In this document: in pieces, positions 6,912 to 15,364 of the stretch | Position numbering within the stretch: position 1 is the stretch's first letter | Layout: every line of letters starts with the position of its first letter | NCBI RefSeq assembly: GCF_002356315.1 | Contig: NZ_AP018164.1 | Span: forward strand, 4,960,001 to 5,024,000 | Length of the DNA: 64,000 nucleotides | Direction of reading: 5' to 3' | Source: Mycobacterium shigaense | GTDB lineage: Bacteria > Actinomycetota > Actinomycetes > Mycobacteriales > Mycobacteriaceae | The notes under the pieces: generated by a model | Told to the model about the DNA's origin: nothing | Database searches by the model: none | What the model saw: the letters and a program-made list of their open reading frames with translations, nothing else | Position numbers and translations under genes: made by a program

Positions 6912-8393
6912 ATGTTGCCGGACCGCCGTGGCATCATAGAACATACGTTCGAGTCTGTGTGGGCCTGCCGACCGACGCCGGAGTCGGCGGCGTTGATCGA
7001 CCAGATCTGTGCGACGGCTCGTGCGGAGAATCGGGCGGCGGCCGCGCAGCTGGTAGCGATCGGGGAGCTGTTCGGGTACCGATTTTCGCGCTGTGCGGAC
7101 AATGAAGAGTGGGCGATCGACACCGTGGTGGCGGTCGCGGCCGAGGTGGGTGCGGCCTTGCGCATCAGCCAGGGACAAGGGCTGATCCGGGTGCATCTCG
7201 CCCGAGCGCTGCGTGAGCGACTACCGATGGTGGGCGTGGTCTTCGCCGCCGGAGAGATCGACTACCGGGCATTTCAGACGATCGTGTCGCGTACGGATCT
7301 AGTTCTCGATCCCGACGTGCTCGCGGCGGTGGACGCAGCACTGGCGCTCGAGGTGCCGCGCTGGCCATCGCTCAGCCACGGCCGGTTGGGCGCTGAGGTG
7401 GACAAGGTCGTGGGCCGCCTGGACGCGGATGCGGTGCGCCGACGGTCCGAGCGCACCCGTGATCGGGAGATCTGGATCGGGACCAACAAAGACGGGCTGT
7501 CCGAGATCAATGGCAGCCTATGCACCCCCGCCGCCCACGCGCTGGACACTCGGCTGACCGCGTTGGCGGGCACGGTGTGCGAGCACGATCCGCGCACCCG
7601 CGACCAGCGGCGCGCCGACGCCCTGGGAGCGCTTGCCGCCGGGGCGGATCGGTTGGGCTGTCGCTGCGGACGCGACGACTGCGCGGCGGGCAAGCGGCCA
7701 TCCGCCGGCCCGGTCACGATTCATGTGATCGCCGAGCAACCCACCATCGACGGCACTGGCTGCGCGCCTGGGTGCGAAGTGGGTGCCGATGGGCTGATCA
7801 CCGCGGAGATGGTGGCCGAGCTGGCAAAGTCGGCCAAACTGATGCCCCTCCAGCATCCGGGTGACTCCGCACCCGAGCCGGGCCACGTGCCCAGCAGGAT
7901 GCTGGCAAGTTTCGTGCGCTGCCGCGATCTGACGTGCCGCTGGCCCGGCTGCGACACACCGGCGGTGGCCTGCGATGTAGACCATACGATTCCCAACTCC
8001 CAGGGCCGGCCCGCCCATGCCGCCAACCTCAAGTGCTACTGCCGGCCGCATCATCTGCTCAAGACCTTCTGGGGCTGGCGGGAGCAAATGCCCGACGGCA
8101 CGCTGATCCTCACCTCCCCCGCAGGACATACGTATGTCACGACTCCCGGCAGCGCCTTGCTCTTCCCCAGCCTGTGCCGTTCTGTCGGTGGACCGGCCGC
8201 GCCCGAAGCCGAGTCGCCACCGGAGGATTGCGGCGAACGCACCGCGATGATGCCGAGGCGCCGCCGCACCCGCGCCCGAGCCCGAGCCCGAGCGCAGCGG
8301 ATCGCCACCGAACGCCGAGCCAACCACGCCGCCCGCTTCAGCGACGCCGGGCCCGCCCCGCCCAGCGTCGACGACGGTTCGGCGCCCTTCTAG
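6912..8393 (+). CDS. HNH endonuclease, DUF222 / 13E12-repeat family
   Basis: 493 aa from the ATG at 6912. The first two thirds match the DUF222 region of mycobacterial 13E12 proteins (VWACRPTPESAALIDQICA, AALRISQGQGLIRVHLARAL). The C-terminal third has an HNH nuclease core: CRWPGC, CDVDHTIPNSQG, NLKCYCRPHHLLKTF. The extreme C-terminus is a basic Arg/Ala repeat (RARARARAQ). The frame is open upstream to 6660, but that part overlaps ask antisense. In M. tuberculosis ask and leuA are direct divergent neighbours, so this gene is an insertion at that point. 13E12 genes are multicopy and associated with mobile or prophage-like elements. Its own mobility is not shown. Confidence 0.88.
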   Translation: MLPDRRGIIEHTFESVWACRPTPESAALIDQICATARAENRAAAAQLVAIGELFGYRFSRCADNEEWAIDTVVAVAAEVGAALRISQGQGLIRVHLARALRERLPMVGVVFAAGEIDYRAFQTIVSRTDLVLDPDVLAAVDAALALEVPRWPSLSHGRLGAEVDKVVGRLDADAVRRRSERTRDREIWIGTNKDGLSEINGSLCTPAAHALDTRLTALAGTVCEHDPRTRDQRRADALGALAAGADRLGCRCGRDDCAAGKRPSAGPVTIHVIAEQPTIDGTGCAPGCEVGADGLITAEMVAELAKSAKLMPLQHPGDSAPEPGHVPSRMLASFVRCRDLTCRWPGCDTPAVACDVDHTIPNSQGRPAHAANLKCYCRPHHLLKTFWGWREQMPDGTLILTSPAGHTYVTTPGSALLFPSLCRSVGGPAAPEAESPPEDCGERTAMMPRRRRTRARARARAQRIATERRANHAARFSDAGPAPPSVDDGSAPF

Positions 8394-8435
8394 CCACGTT
8401 TTGGCGATGAGACCGATCGCGGTAGAGTGCTGGGC

Positions 8436-8477
8436 GTGCAGCGGGTGCTCCTCCTCGGACGCCGCGACGGGGTCTGA
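8436..8477 (+). CDS. leuL: leuA leader peptide MQRVLLLGRRDGV
   Basis: A 13-codon ORF (GTG at 8436-8438, TGA at 8475-8477) with three consecutive CTC leucine codons. It ends inside the 5' half of competing hairpins upstream of leuA, the layout of a ribosome-mediated attenuator. A ribosome stalled on the CTC codons would cover the first stem and change which hairpin forms. Leu leader peptides ahead of leuA are known in actinobacteria. Translation of this one is inferred. Confidence 0.7.
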   Translation: MQRVLLLGRRDGV

Positions 8478-8522
8478 GCCAGACCGGCCTCCCGTCGCGG
8501 GAGTTCGTAATGCGCCGGTCTG
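8462..8522 (+). promoter_or_regulatory. leuA transcription attenuator: mutually exclusive hairpins
   Basis: Stem A is 10 bp perfect: 8462-8471 with 8491-8500. The alternative stem B is 9 bp perfect: 8480-8488 with 8514-8522, enclosing a 6-bp hairpin 8489-8494/8498-8503. A short hairpin 8471-8476/8480-8485 overlaps the leader stop codon. A and B share bases and cannot coexist. Stem B is the candidate terminator, but no U-run follows it. Confidence 0.65.
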
Positions 8523-8555
8523 AGGTCCCTTCTGACATCCCCCGGAGCAACTACC

Positions 8556-10376
8556 GTGAACAACTTTTCCGAATCTGATAGCCCCGACACCTACACCGAG
8601 TCTTTCAGGGCGCGAACCATCGTCACCCCCGCCGGCCCGCCCGGTCCCGGCCAGGCCGTGTGGAACCCCCAGCGCGCCTCCGCGATGCCGGTCAGCCGGT
8701 ACCGGCCCTTCGCCGAGGAGGTAGAGCCGATTCGGCTGGCCGACCGCAGTTGGCCCGACCGCATCATCGATCGCGCGCCGATGTGGTGCGCCGTGGACCT
8801 GCGGGACGGCAACCAGGCGCTGATCGACCCGATGAGCCCGGCCCGCAAGCGCCGGATGTTCGACCTGCTGGTGCGCATGGGATACAAGGAGGTCGAGGTC
8901 GGTTTCCCGGCGGCCAGCCAGACCGACTTCGACTTCGTCCGCGAGATCATCACCGACGCCGCCATACCCGACGACGTGACCATCCAGGTGCTGACCCAGT
9001 GCCGCCCGGAGCTGATCGAGCGCACCTTCGAGGCGTGCGAGGGCGCGGCGCGGGTGATCGTGCACTTCTACAACTCGACGTCAATTCTGCAGCGGCGCGT
9101 GGTTTTTCGCGCGGACCGGGCCGCCGTGCAGGCCATCGCCGTCGACGGTGCTCGCAAGTGCGTCGAGCAGGCCGCCAAGTACCCCGGCACTCAGTGGCGC
9201 TTTGAGTATTCGCCGGAGTCCTACACCGGGACCGAGCTGGAATACGCCAAGCAGGTGTGTGACGCGGTCGGCGAGATCATCGCGCCGACGCCGCAGAACC
9301 CGATCATCTTCAACCTGCCCGCCACCGTCGAGATGGCAACCCCGAACGTCTACGCCGACTCGATCGAGTGGATGAGCCGCAACCTGGCCAACCGGGAATC
9401 GGTCATCCTGAGCCTGCATCCGCACAACGACCGCGGAACCGCCGTCGCCGCAGCGGAATTGGGCTACCAGGCGGGCGCGGACCGCATCGAGGGCTGCCTG
9501 TTCGGCAATGGCGAACGCACCGGCAACGTGTGCCTGGTGACGCTAGGCCTGAACCTGTTCTCCCGCGGCGTGGACCCGCAGATCGACTTCTCCAACATCG
9601 ACGAGATCCGGCGCACGGTGGAGTACTGCAACCAACTGCCGGTGCACGAGCGGCACCCCTACGGCGGGGACCTGGTCTACACCGCGTTCTCCGGCAGCCA
9701 CCAGGACGCGATCAACAAGGGCCTGGACCAGATGAAGATCGACGCCGACGCCGCCAACACCGACGTCGACGACCTGTTGTGGCAGGTGCCGTACCTGCCG
9801 ATCGACCCGCGCGACGTGGGACGCACCTACGAGGCGGTGATTCGGGTCAACTCGCAGTCCGGCAAGGGCGGCGTGGCCTACATCATGAAGGCCGACCACG
9901 GTCTGGTGCTGCCGCGGCGGCTGCAGATCGAGTTCTCGCAGGTGATCCAGAAGATCACCGACGGCGAGGGTGGCGAGGTTTCGCCGAAGGAGATGTGGGA
10001 CGCCTTCTACGAGGAGTACCTGGCCCCGATCCTGCCGCTGGAACGGATCCGGCAGCGGGTCAACGCCTCCGAGGAGGACGGCGGCAACACCTCCGTCGTC
10101 GCGACCGTGAAGATCAACGACGCCGAGCACGAGATCAGCGGCTCCGGCAACGGCCCGCTCGCGGCGTTCGTTCACGCACTGGCCGACGTCGGCTTCGACG
10201 TCGCCGTTCTGGATTACTCCGAGCACGCGATGAGCGCCGGCGACGACGCCCAGGCCGCCGCCTATGTGGAGGCGTCGGTAGGCGGCCGCACGGTGTGGGG
10301 GGTGGGGATCGCGCCGTCGATCACCACCGCGTCGCTGCGGGCCGTGGTGTCGGCGGTCAACCGGGCGTCCCGCTAA
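8556..10376 (+). CDS. leuA: 2-isopropylmalate synthase
   Basis: 606 aa, GTG start at 8556. It condenses acetyl-CoA with 2-ketoisovalerate, the first committed step of leucine synthesis. Seen: the catalytic TIM-barrel motif LRDGNQALIDPM, metal ligands in SLHPHNDRGTAVAAAELG, GCLFGNGERTGNVCL, and the C-terminal LeuA dimer/regulatory domain (GSGNGPLAAFVHALADVGFDVAVLDYSEHAMSAGDDAQAAAYVE). The regulatory domain lacks the tandem 57-bp repeats that sit near its end in M. tuberculosis LeuA: VEASVGGRTVWGVG runs straight through. It is preceded by a leucine leader and attenuator. Its nearest ribosome site (CGGAG) is 8 nt upstream of GTG. Confidence 0.97.
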   Translation: MNNFSESDSPDTYTESFRARTIVTPAGPPGPGQAVWNPQRASAMPVSRYRPFAEEVEPIRLADRSWPDRIIDRAPMWCAVDLRDGNQALIDPMSPARKRRMFDLLVRMGYKEVEVGFPAASQTDFDFVREIITDAAIPDDVTIQVLTQCRPELIERTFEACEGAARVIVHFYNSTSILQRRVVFRADRAAVQAIAVDGARKCVEQAAKYPGTQWRFEYSPESYTGTELEYAKQVCDAVGEIIAPTPQNPIIFNLPATVEMATPNVYADSIEWMSRNLANRESVILSLHPHNDRGTAVAAAELGYQAGADRIEGCLFGNGERTGNVCLVTLGLNLFSRGVDPQIDFSNIDEIRRTVEYCNQLPVHERHPYGGDLVYTAFSGSHQDAINKGLDQMKIDADAANTDVDDLLWQVPYLPIDPRDVGRTYEAVIRVNSQSGKGGVAYIMKADHGLVLPRRLQIEFSQVIQKITDGEGGEVSPKEMWDAFYEEYLAPILPLERIRQRVNASEEDGGNTSVVATVKINDAEHEISGSGNGPLAAFVHALADVGFDVAVLDYSEHAMSAGDDAQAAAYVEASVGGRTVWGVGIAPSITTASLRAVVSAVNRASR

Positions 10377-10379
10377 GGC

Positions 10380-12017
10380 TCAGGGTCGGCTCGCGCGGCC
10401 GTTACGCCGAGCCGATGCCCAACGCCGCACGGCGGTGCGCGGCGGCCTCGGGAAATAGGGGATCAGGTGCCGCGTCCGTTCCGTGTCTTCGTTGAAATCG
10501 TGCAGTCGGGCGGTGAGTAGATCCGTCATCAGCAGATGGCCCTTGTCGGCGCCCTCCGGCGATAACACGCGCAGCGGCCTGCCCTCTGATTCGGCGAAAA
10601 CGTTCGCGGCGTGCCGCAACGTGGCCTGGGCGCTTATGGTGCCGGCTGCCGGCGTGGGCGACGGTCCGGGATGGACTACCTCGGCGACCAGGAATGCCTC
10701 CAGCGGATCGGTCGTGTAGTCCCGGGTCAGGTGCATACCGCTGCGCGCGATCTTCTCGGTGAGCACCGAACGCGCCAGGAGTAACACGGATATGACGTAG
10801 GCGGTGACCGTCGCGACGATCACCGGAAGCATCGCGGGCCACGCGCGAGTGAGTTCGAGGGTGAACATGATGGCGGTCAGCGGGGCCCGCATGATGCCGC
10901 AAACCACGGCGGCCAGCCCCAGCATTGCCCAAAACCCGGGAAACACATGTGGAAACCAGTGCCCGACGAAGGCGCCGAGCGCACTGCCGATCATGAACAC
11001 GGGGGCGAATACACCGCCCGACGTTCCCGAGCCGAGTGACAGCGCCCAGATCGCGGTCTTCACCATGAGAATGCCGACTATCAGCGAGAGGCCGGCATGC
11101 CCGGAGAGCAGCAAACCGATCACGTTGTACCCGACGCCGAGGGCGCGCGGCTCGACCAACCCGCCGACGCCGATGATGAGACCACCGATCGCCGGCCACC
11201 ACATCCAATGGATGGGCAGACGCGGGAAAGCGCGCTCGGCCCATTAGACCAGATGCGTCGCGCCGATCGCCAGCGTCGCGCCGGCGATACCGACCATGAC
11301 CGCCAAAGCATCTGTGGGCCAATGTATTTCGGCGCTCCAGGTGGTGACAGGAAATATCGGTGCATGACCCAGGATCAACAGCCGAACCACCGTGGCCACG
11401 GCTACCGAGCCGGCGACCGGGACCAGGCTGCGCGGCCGGAATTCGAACAGCAGCAACTCGACCGCCAGCAAGATGGATGCCAACGGAGCGTTAAAGGTGG
11501 CCGCAATGCCCCCGGCGGCGCCGGAGGCGAGCAGGATCTTTCGCTCGTCCGCCGTCAGATGCAAGAACTGGGCGACGACCGAGCCCATCGCGCCGCCGGC
11601 CATGACGATCGGGCCCTCGGCACCGAACGGGCCGCCGGTGCCGATACTGATGGCCGCTGAGATCGGTTTCAGGACAGCAACTTTGGGTTCGACGCGGCTG
11701 CTACCGGTGAGGATAACCTCGATCGTCTCGGGCATACCGTGGCCGCGAACCTGATCCGACCCGTACCGGGCCATCAGGCCGATCACCAGACCGCCGGCAA
11801 CCGGCGCACCCAGTATCAGCCACCATGGGTGCTGGTTAGCGGCCGGCGACACTAGGGCATCCGAAACTCGTTGATAGAAAACAAGGTTGGTGACCAATCC
11901 GATCAGCTGCAGCAGGCACCACGCCACCCCCGCCGATAGTGCGCCGATGAACAGCGCGATACTGGTGATCAGCAACACCCGCCGATCGACGGTGAAGTCC
12001 GCCAACGGTCCACTCAC
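10380..12017 (-). pseudogene. CLC-family chloride channel/antiporter with an in-frame nonsense codon
   Basis: The two halves lie in one reading frame, separated only by a TAA stop at 11244-11246. Translation before it ends ATHLV and continues after it as WAERAFPRLPIHWMWWPAIGG. Upstream half (257 aa): the GHGMPE filter motif, GPFGAEGP with the gating Glu, and GIAATFNAPLASILLAVE. Downstream half: GTSGGVFAPVFMIG, MRAPLTAIMFTLELT, then a short CBS-like C-terminus. Full length would be 545 codons. With no frameshift and otherwise intact motifs, this looks like a recent point mutation or a sequencing error. Two separate polypeptides or readthrough are less likely. The gene is absent between leuA and dnaQ in M. 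tuberculosis. Confidence 0.8.
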
Positions 12018-12221
12018 TTAACGTTTGTCCTCACTGCTGCGCTGGATGATGCCGCCACGCGGTCGCCGCTTGAGATCCGTCCCCCAGAACGCCAGGCGCA
12101 GGACGCTTTTGCGCTCCGCCATGGCCCGCTGATGATAACTATCAGCCTCGGGGCAATGCCTGGGGAGTTGCCGGGCGCCAGCTGAGAGGTTGCTGGAATT
12201 ACCCGACAAGCACGCCGAGAG

Positions 12222-13223
12222 TCAGAACAGCACGAGCTGGTCGTCGGCCGTCGTGGCGTCGACGAACTCCTGGATGCTGGTGCCGCCGACGACGGCTCCG
12301 ACGCCGTCCATGAACTGCGCGTCGGAGACCACCGGCACCCCCAGCTGCTGGGCTTGAAAACCCTTGCCCTGGCCGGGGGGATCGTCGTTGCAGACCACCA
12401 GCGAGGTCTCCCGGTCGACGACATCGGTGTACGCCAGCCCGGCGTGCAGGATCCGCTCGACCATTTCCTCGTGGGTGCGCCGCACCTCGGCGGCCAGCGC
12501 CACGCGCATGCCCTGGACCAACGGCCGGCCGCGAACATACGGGCCCGGATTGAGATAGGGGCAGGGCATCCGGGAAGCCAGCGCCTTCAACGGCCGCAGC
12601 TCGTCGTGGGTCACTCGGCCGTTGGGCCAGCTGCGCCGCGTGACGGGACGTACCGGCAGCCAGATGTCGTGTTCGCGGGCCCGCCCGAGCGCAGCACCGA
12701 GCACGCGGGTCAACACCATCGCGTCGTCGAAGGCGTCATGCGGCCGTTCCTGAGTGACGCCCCAGTGTGCGGCGAGGGTCTCCAGCCGCAGGTTGTCGAT
12801 GCCCAGATCGAGCCGGCGGGCCAGCTCGACCGTGCACATCACGGTGTCCACGGGCAGGGCGGCGCCGGTGAGCTCGGCCTCCGCGGCGAGGAACGCGTAG
12901 TCGAACGCGACGTTGTGCGCCACCAGCGTGCGGCCGCGCAGCACGTCGACCACGTCGCCGACGATGTCGCCGAACTGCGGCTGGTCCTCGAGCATCGCCG
13001 CGGTCAGGCCGTGCACGTGGGTGGGGCCGGGATCCACGCCCGGGTTCAGCAGGCTGACGACGGACTGCTCGACGTTGCCACCGGCGTCCAGGCCGAGCAC
13101 CGCGATGCTGATGATGCGCGCCTGACCTGGGCGAAAGCCCGAGGTCTCGACGTCGATGACGGCCCAACCCCCGTCCGGATCGCTGACCGGGCGGCCCCAG
13201 GGCGCCGATGTTGTGGGGCTCAT
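12222..13223 (-). CDS. dnaQ: DnaQ-like DEDDh exonuclease with C-terminal BRCT domain
   Basis: 333 aa from the ATG at 13221-13223 (MSPTTSAPWGRP); a start 10 codons earlier is possible. It is a 3'-5' exonuclease of the DNA polymerase III epsilon type. Seen: Exo I VIDVETSGF, HVHGLTAAML, Exo II TLVAHNVAFDYAFL, Exo III RPHDAFDDAMV with the catalytic His. The C-terminus (about 240-333) has a BRCT-like layout, GMRVALAAEV then VVCNDDPPGQGKGFQAQQLGVPVVSDAQFMD. It corresponds to Rv3711c and is divergent from murT. In mycobacteria replicative proofreading is largely done by the DnaE1 PHP domain, so an auxiliary repair role is more likely (established for the genus). Confidence 0.93.
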   Translation of the reverse strand: MSPTTSAPWGRPVSDPDGGWAVIDVETSGFRPGQARIISIAVLGLDAGGNVEQSVVSLLNPGVDPGPTHVHGLTAAMLEDQPQFGDIVGDVVDVLRGRTLVAHNVAFDYAFLAAEAELTGAALPVDTVMCTVELARRLDLGIDNLRLETLAAHWGVTQERPHDAFDDAMVLTRVLGAALGRAREHDIWLPVRPVTRRSWPNGRVTHDELRPLKALASRMPCPYLNPGPYVRGRPLVQGMRVALAAEVRRTHEEMVERILHAGLAYTDVVDRETSLVVCNDDPPGQGKGFQAQQLGVPVVSDAQFMDGVGAVVGGTSIQEFVDATTADDQLVLF

Positions 13224-13313
13224 GAACGACAGAATGGCACGCCGGGCCGACATCGCCCGGTCGTTGCGCAGCCGTGTCGTCGGTTAAAACCGGATCGCCC
13301 TTAAACTGCGCGG

Positions 13314-14561
13314 GTGGTAACCACCCGGGCACGTCTGGCGCTGGCCGCGGGAGCGAGCGCGCGGTGGGCATCCCGGGTCACCGGGCGCGGTGCCGGGGCC
13401 ATGATCGGCGGCCTGGTCGCGATGACGCTGGATCGCTCGATCCTGCGTCAACTCGCGGCGGGCCGGCGCACGGTCGTCGTCACCGGGACCAACGGCAAGT
13501 CGACGACCACCCGGATGACCGCGGCCGCCCTGGCCACGCTCGGTCCGGTGGCCACCAACGCCGAGGGCGCCAACATGGACGCCGGCCTGGTCGCCGCGCT
13601 GGCCGCCGACCGCACGGCCCGGCTGGCTGCCCTCGAAGTCGACGAGATGCACGTGCCGCACGTGTCCGACGCCGTGGACCCCAGCGTCATCGTGCTGCTC
13701 AACCTGTCGCGCGACCAGCTGGACCGCGTCGGCGAGATCAACGTCATCGAACGCACGCTGCGGACGGGCCTGGCCCGGCACCCGGCCGCGGTCGTCGTGG
13801 CCAACTGCGACGACGTGCTGATGACCTCGGCCGCCTACGACAGCCCAAACGTCGTATGGGTGGCCGCGGGCGGCGCGTGGTCGAACGACTCGGTCAGCTG
13901 CCCGCGCAGCGGCGAGGTCATTGTCCGCGAGAAGGGCCACTGGTATTCGACCGGCGCCGACTTCAAGCGGCCCAGCCCGCACTGGTGGTTCGACCCGGAA
14001 GACGGGGGCACGCTGTACGGGCCCGAGGGGCTGGCCGTGCCGATGCACCTGGCGCTGCCCGGCGCGGTGAACCGCGGCAACGCCGCCCAGGCCGTGGCGG
14101 CCGCCGTCGCGCTGGGCGCCGACCCCGTCAAAGCCGTCGCGGCCGTCAGCCGAGTCGACGAGGTCGCCGGGCGGTACCGCACGGTGCGGGTCGGCCGGCA
14201 TGAGGCGCGGATGCTGCTGGCCAAGAACCCCGCCGGCTGGCAGGAAGCGCTGTCGATGGTGAACAAGCACGCCGCGGGCGTGGTCATCGCGGTCAACGGA
14301 CGGGTGCCCGACGGCGAGGACCTGTCCTGGCTGTGGGACGTGCGCTTCGAGCAGGTAGGGGAGGCCTTCCAGGGCCAAGTCGTCGCCGCCGGCGAACGCG
14401 GCACCGACCTGGCGGTCCGGCTCGGCTACGCGGGCGTCGAGCACACGCTGGTGCACGACACGTTGGCCGCCATCGCCTCCTGCCCGCCCGGACCGGTCGA
14501 GGTCGTCGCGAACTACACCGCGTTCCTGCGGCTGCAGCGGGAGTTGACGCGCCATGGCTGA
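13314..14561 (+). CDS. murT: MurT, lipid II isoglutaminyl synthase ligase subunit
   Basis: 415 aa, GTG start. It is a Mur-ligase-like subunit that, with GatD, amidates the D-Glu alpha-carboxylate of lipid II. Seen: ATP-binding GTNGKST (58-64), a Mur central-domain stretch with EVDEMHVPHV and LNLSRDQLDRVGEI, and a C-terminal DUF1727 region (WLWDVRFEQV, YTAFLRLQREL). Where other MurT proteins carry a four-Cys zinc ribbon, this one has CPRSGE then YSTGADF, with only Cys196 kept. The 3' end overlaps gatD by 8 bp, so translation is coupled. Equivalent to Rv3712. Confidence 0.94.
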   Translation: MVTTRARLALAAGASARWASRVTGRGAGAMIGGLVAMTLDRSILRQLAAGRRTVVVTGTNGKSTTTRMTAAALATLGPVATNAEGANMDAGLVAALAADRTARLAALEVDEMHVPHVSDAVDPSVIVLLNLSRDQLDRVGEINVIERTLRTGLARHPAAVVVANCDDVLMTSAAYDSPNVVWVAAGGAWSNDSVSCPRSGEVIVREKGHWYSTGADFKRPSPHWWFDPEDGGTLYGPEGLAVPMHLALPGAVNRGNAAQAVAAAVALGADPVKAVAAVSRVDEVAGRYRTVRVGRHEARMLLAKNPAGWQEALSMVNKHAAGVVIAVNGRVPDGEDLSWLWDVRFEQVGEAFQGQVVAAGERGTDLAVRLGYAGVEHTLVHDTLAAIASCPPGPVEVVANYTAFLRLQRELTRHG

Positions 14562-15261
14562 CTCCGTCGTGCGGGTCGGGCTGGTGTTGCCCGACGTGAT
14601 GGGCACCTACGGCGACGGCGGCAACGCCGTGGTGTTGCGCCAACGGCTGCGGCTGCGGGGCATCGACGCCGAAATCGTCGAGATCACGCTGGACGATCCG
14701 GTGCCGGAGTCCCTGGACCTCTACACGCTGGGCGGCGCGGAGGACTACGCCCAGCGGCTGGCCACCCGGCACCTGATCAGGCATCCCGGCCTGCAGCGCG
14801 CGGCGGACCGGGGCGCACCCGTGCTGGCGATCTGTGCGGCCATCCAGGTGCTGGGTCACTGGTATGAAACCTCGTCGGGGGAACGGGTCGACGGCGTGGG
14901 CATGCTCGACGTGACGACCTGTCCGCAAGACAGACGCACGATCGGCGAGGTGGTGAGCACGCCGCTGCTGGCCGGCTTGAGCCAGCAACTCACCGGCTTC
15001 GAAAACCACCGCGGCGGCACCGTGCTGGGTGCCGCCGCAGCGCCGCTGGGAGCGGTCGTCAAGGGCGCGGGCAACCGCGCCGGCGACGGCTACGACGGTG
15101 TGGTCGCGGGCAGCGTGGTCGCCACCTACATGCACGGGCCGTGTCTGGCCCGCAATCCGGAGCTGGCCGACCTGCTGCTGAGCAAGGTGGTCGGCGAGCT
15201 GTCCCCGCTGCAACTGCCCGAGGTGGAGTTGCTGCGCACCGAACGACTGGCGGCCCGCTAG
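14554..15261 (+). CDS. gatD: GatD, glutamine amidotransferase subunit of lipid II isoglutaminyl synthase
   Basis: 235 aa, formerly called CobQ2 (Rv3713). It is a class I glutaminase that supplies ammonia to MurT. Seen: an N-terminal VGLVLPDVMGTYGDGGNAVVL, the nucleophile Cys94 in VLAICAAIQVLG, and the catalytic His194 in ATYMHGPCLARNPELAD. The numbers are close to Cys94/His189 of the Staphylococcus aureus enzyme. It overlaps murT by 8 bp. It acts at the inner face of the cytoplasmic membrane on lipid II. The older cobyric acid synthase name does not fit the MurT partnership. Confidence 0.94.
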   Translation: MADSVVRVGLVLPDVMGTYGDGGNAVVLRQRLRLRGIDAEIVEITLDDPVPESLDLYTLGGAEDYAQRLATRHLIRHPGLQRAADRGAPVLAICAAIQVLGHWYETSSGERVDGVGMLDVTTCPQDRRTIGEVVSTPLLAGLSQQLTGFENHRGGTVLGAAAAPLGAVVKGAGNRAGDGYDGVVAGSVVATYMHGPCLARNPELADLLLSKVVGELSPLQLPEVELLRTERLAAR

Positions 15262-15364
15262 CACCGCACCGGCTAGCTGCGCAGCAAGCTTCTTCCAAGG
15301 ATTCCTAGAGGGCCGCTGGCCAGCCTTTTCTCGCCGCTTGACGGCTAGAGAAAGGGACCCCTTG

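Noticed and set aside
8270..8300. GCCCGAGCCCGAG direct repeat
   Set aside because: It codes Arg-Ala repeats at the end of the HNH protein; too short and without spacers for CRISPR.
7518..9065. Long 515-aa minus-strand ORF
   Set aside because: It covers the HNH gene and the start of leuA in antisense; composition is typical of shadow frames.
12129..12145. Palindrome TGATA-AC-TATCA upstream of the CLC gene
   Set aside because: Short and isolated, and it matches no known mycobacterial operator; no support beyond symmetry.
13284..14606. 440-aa minus-strand ORF opposite murT
   Set aside because: It is antisense to murT, which has clear motifs and an overlapping gatD.
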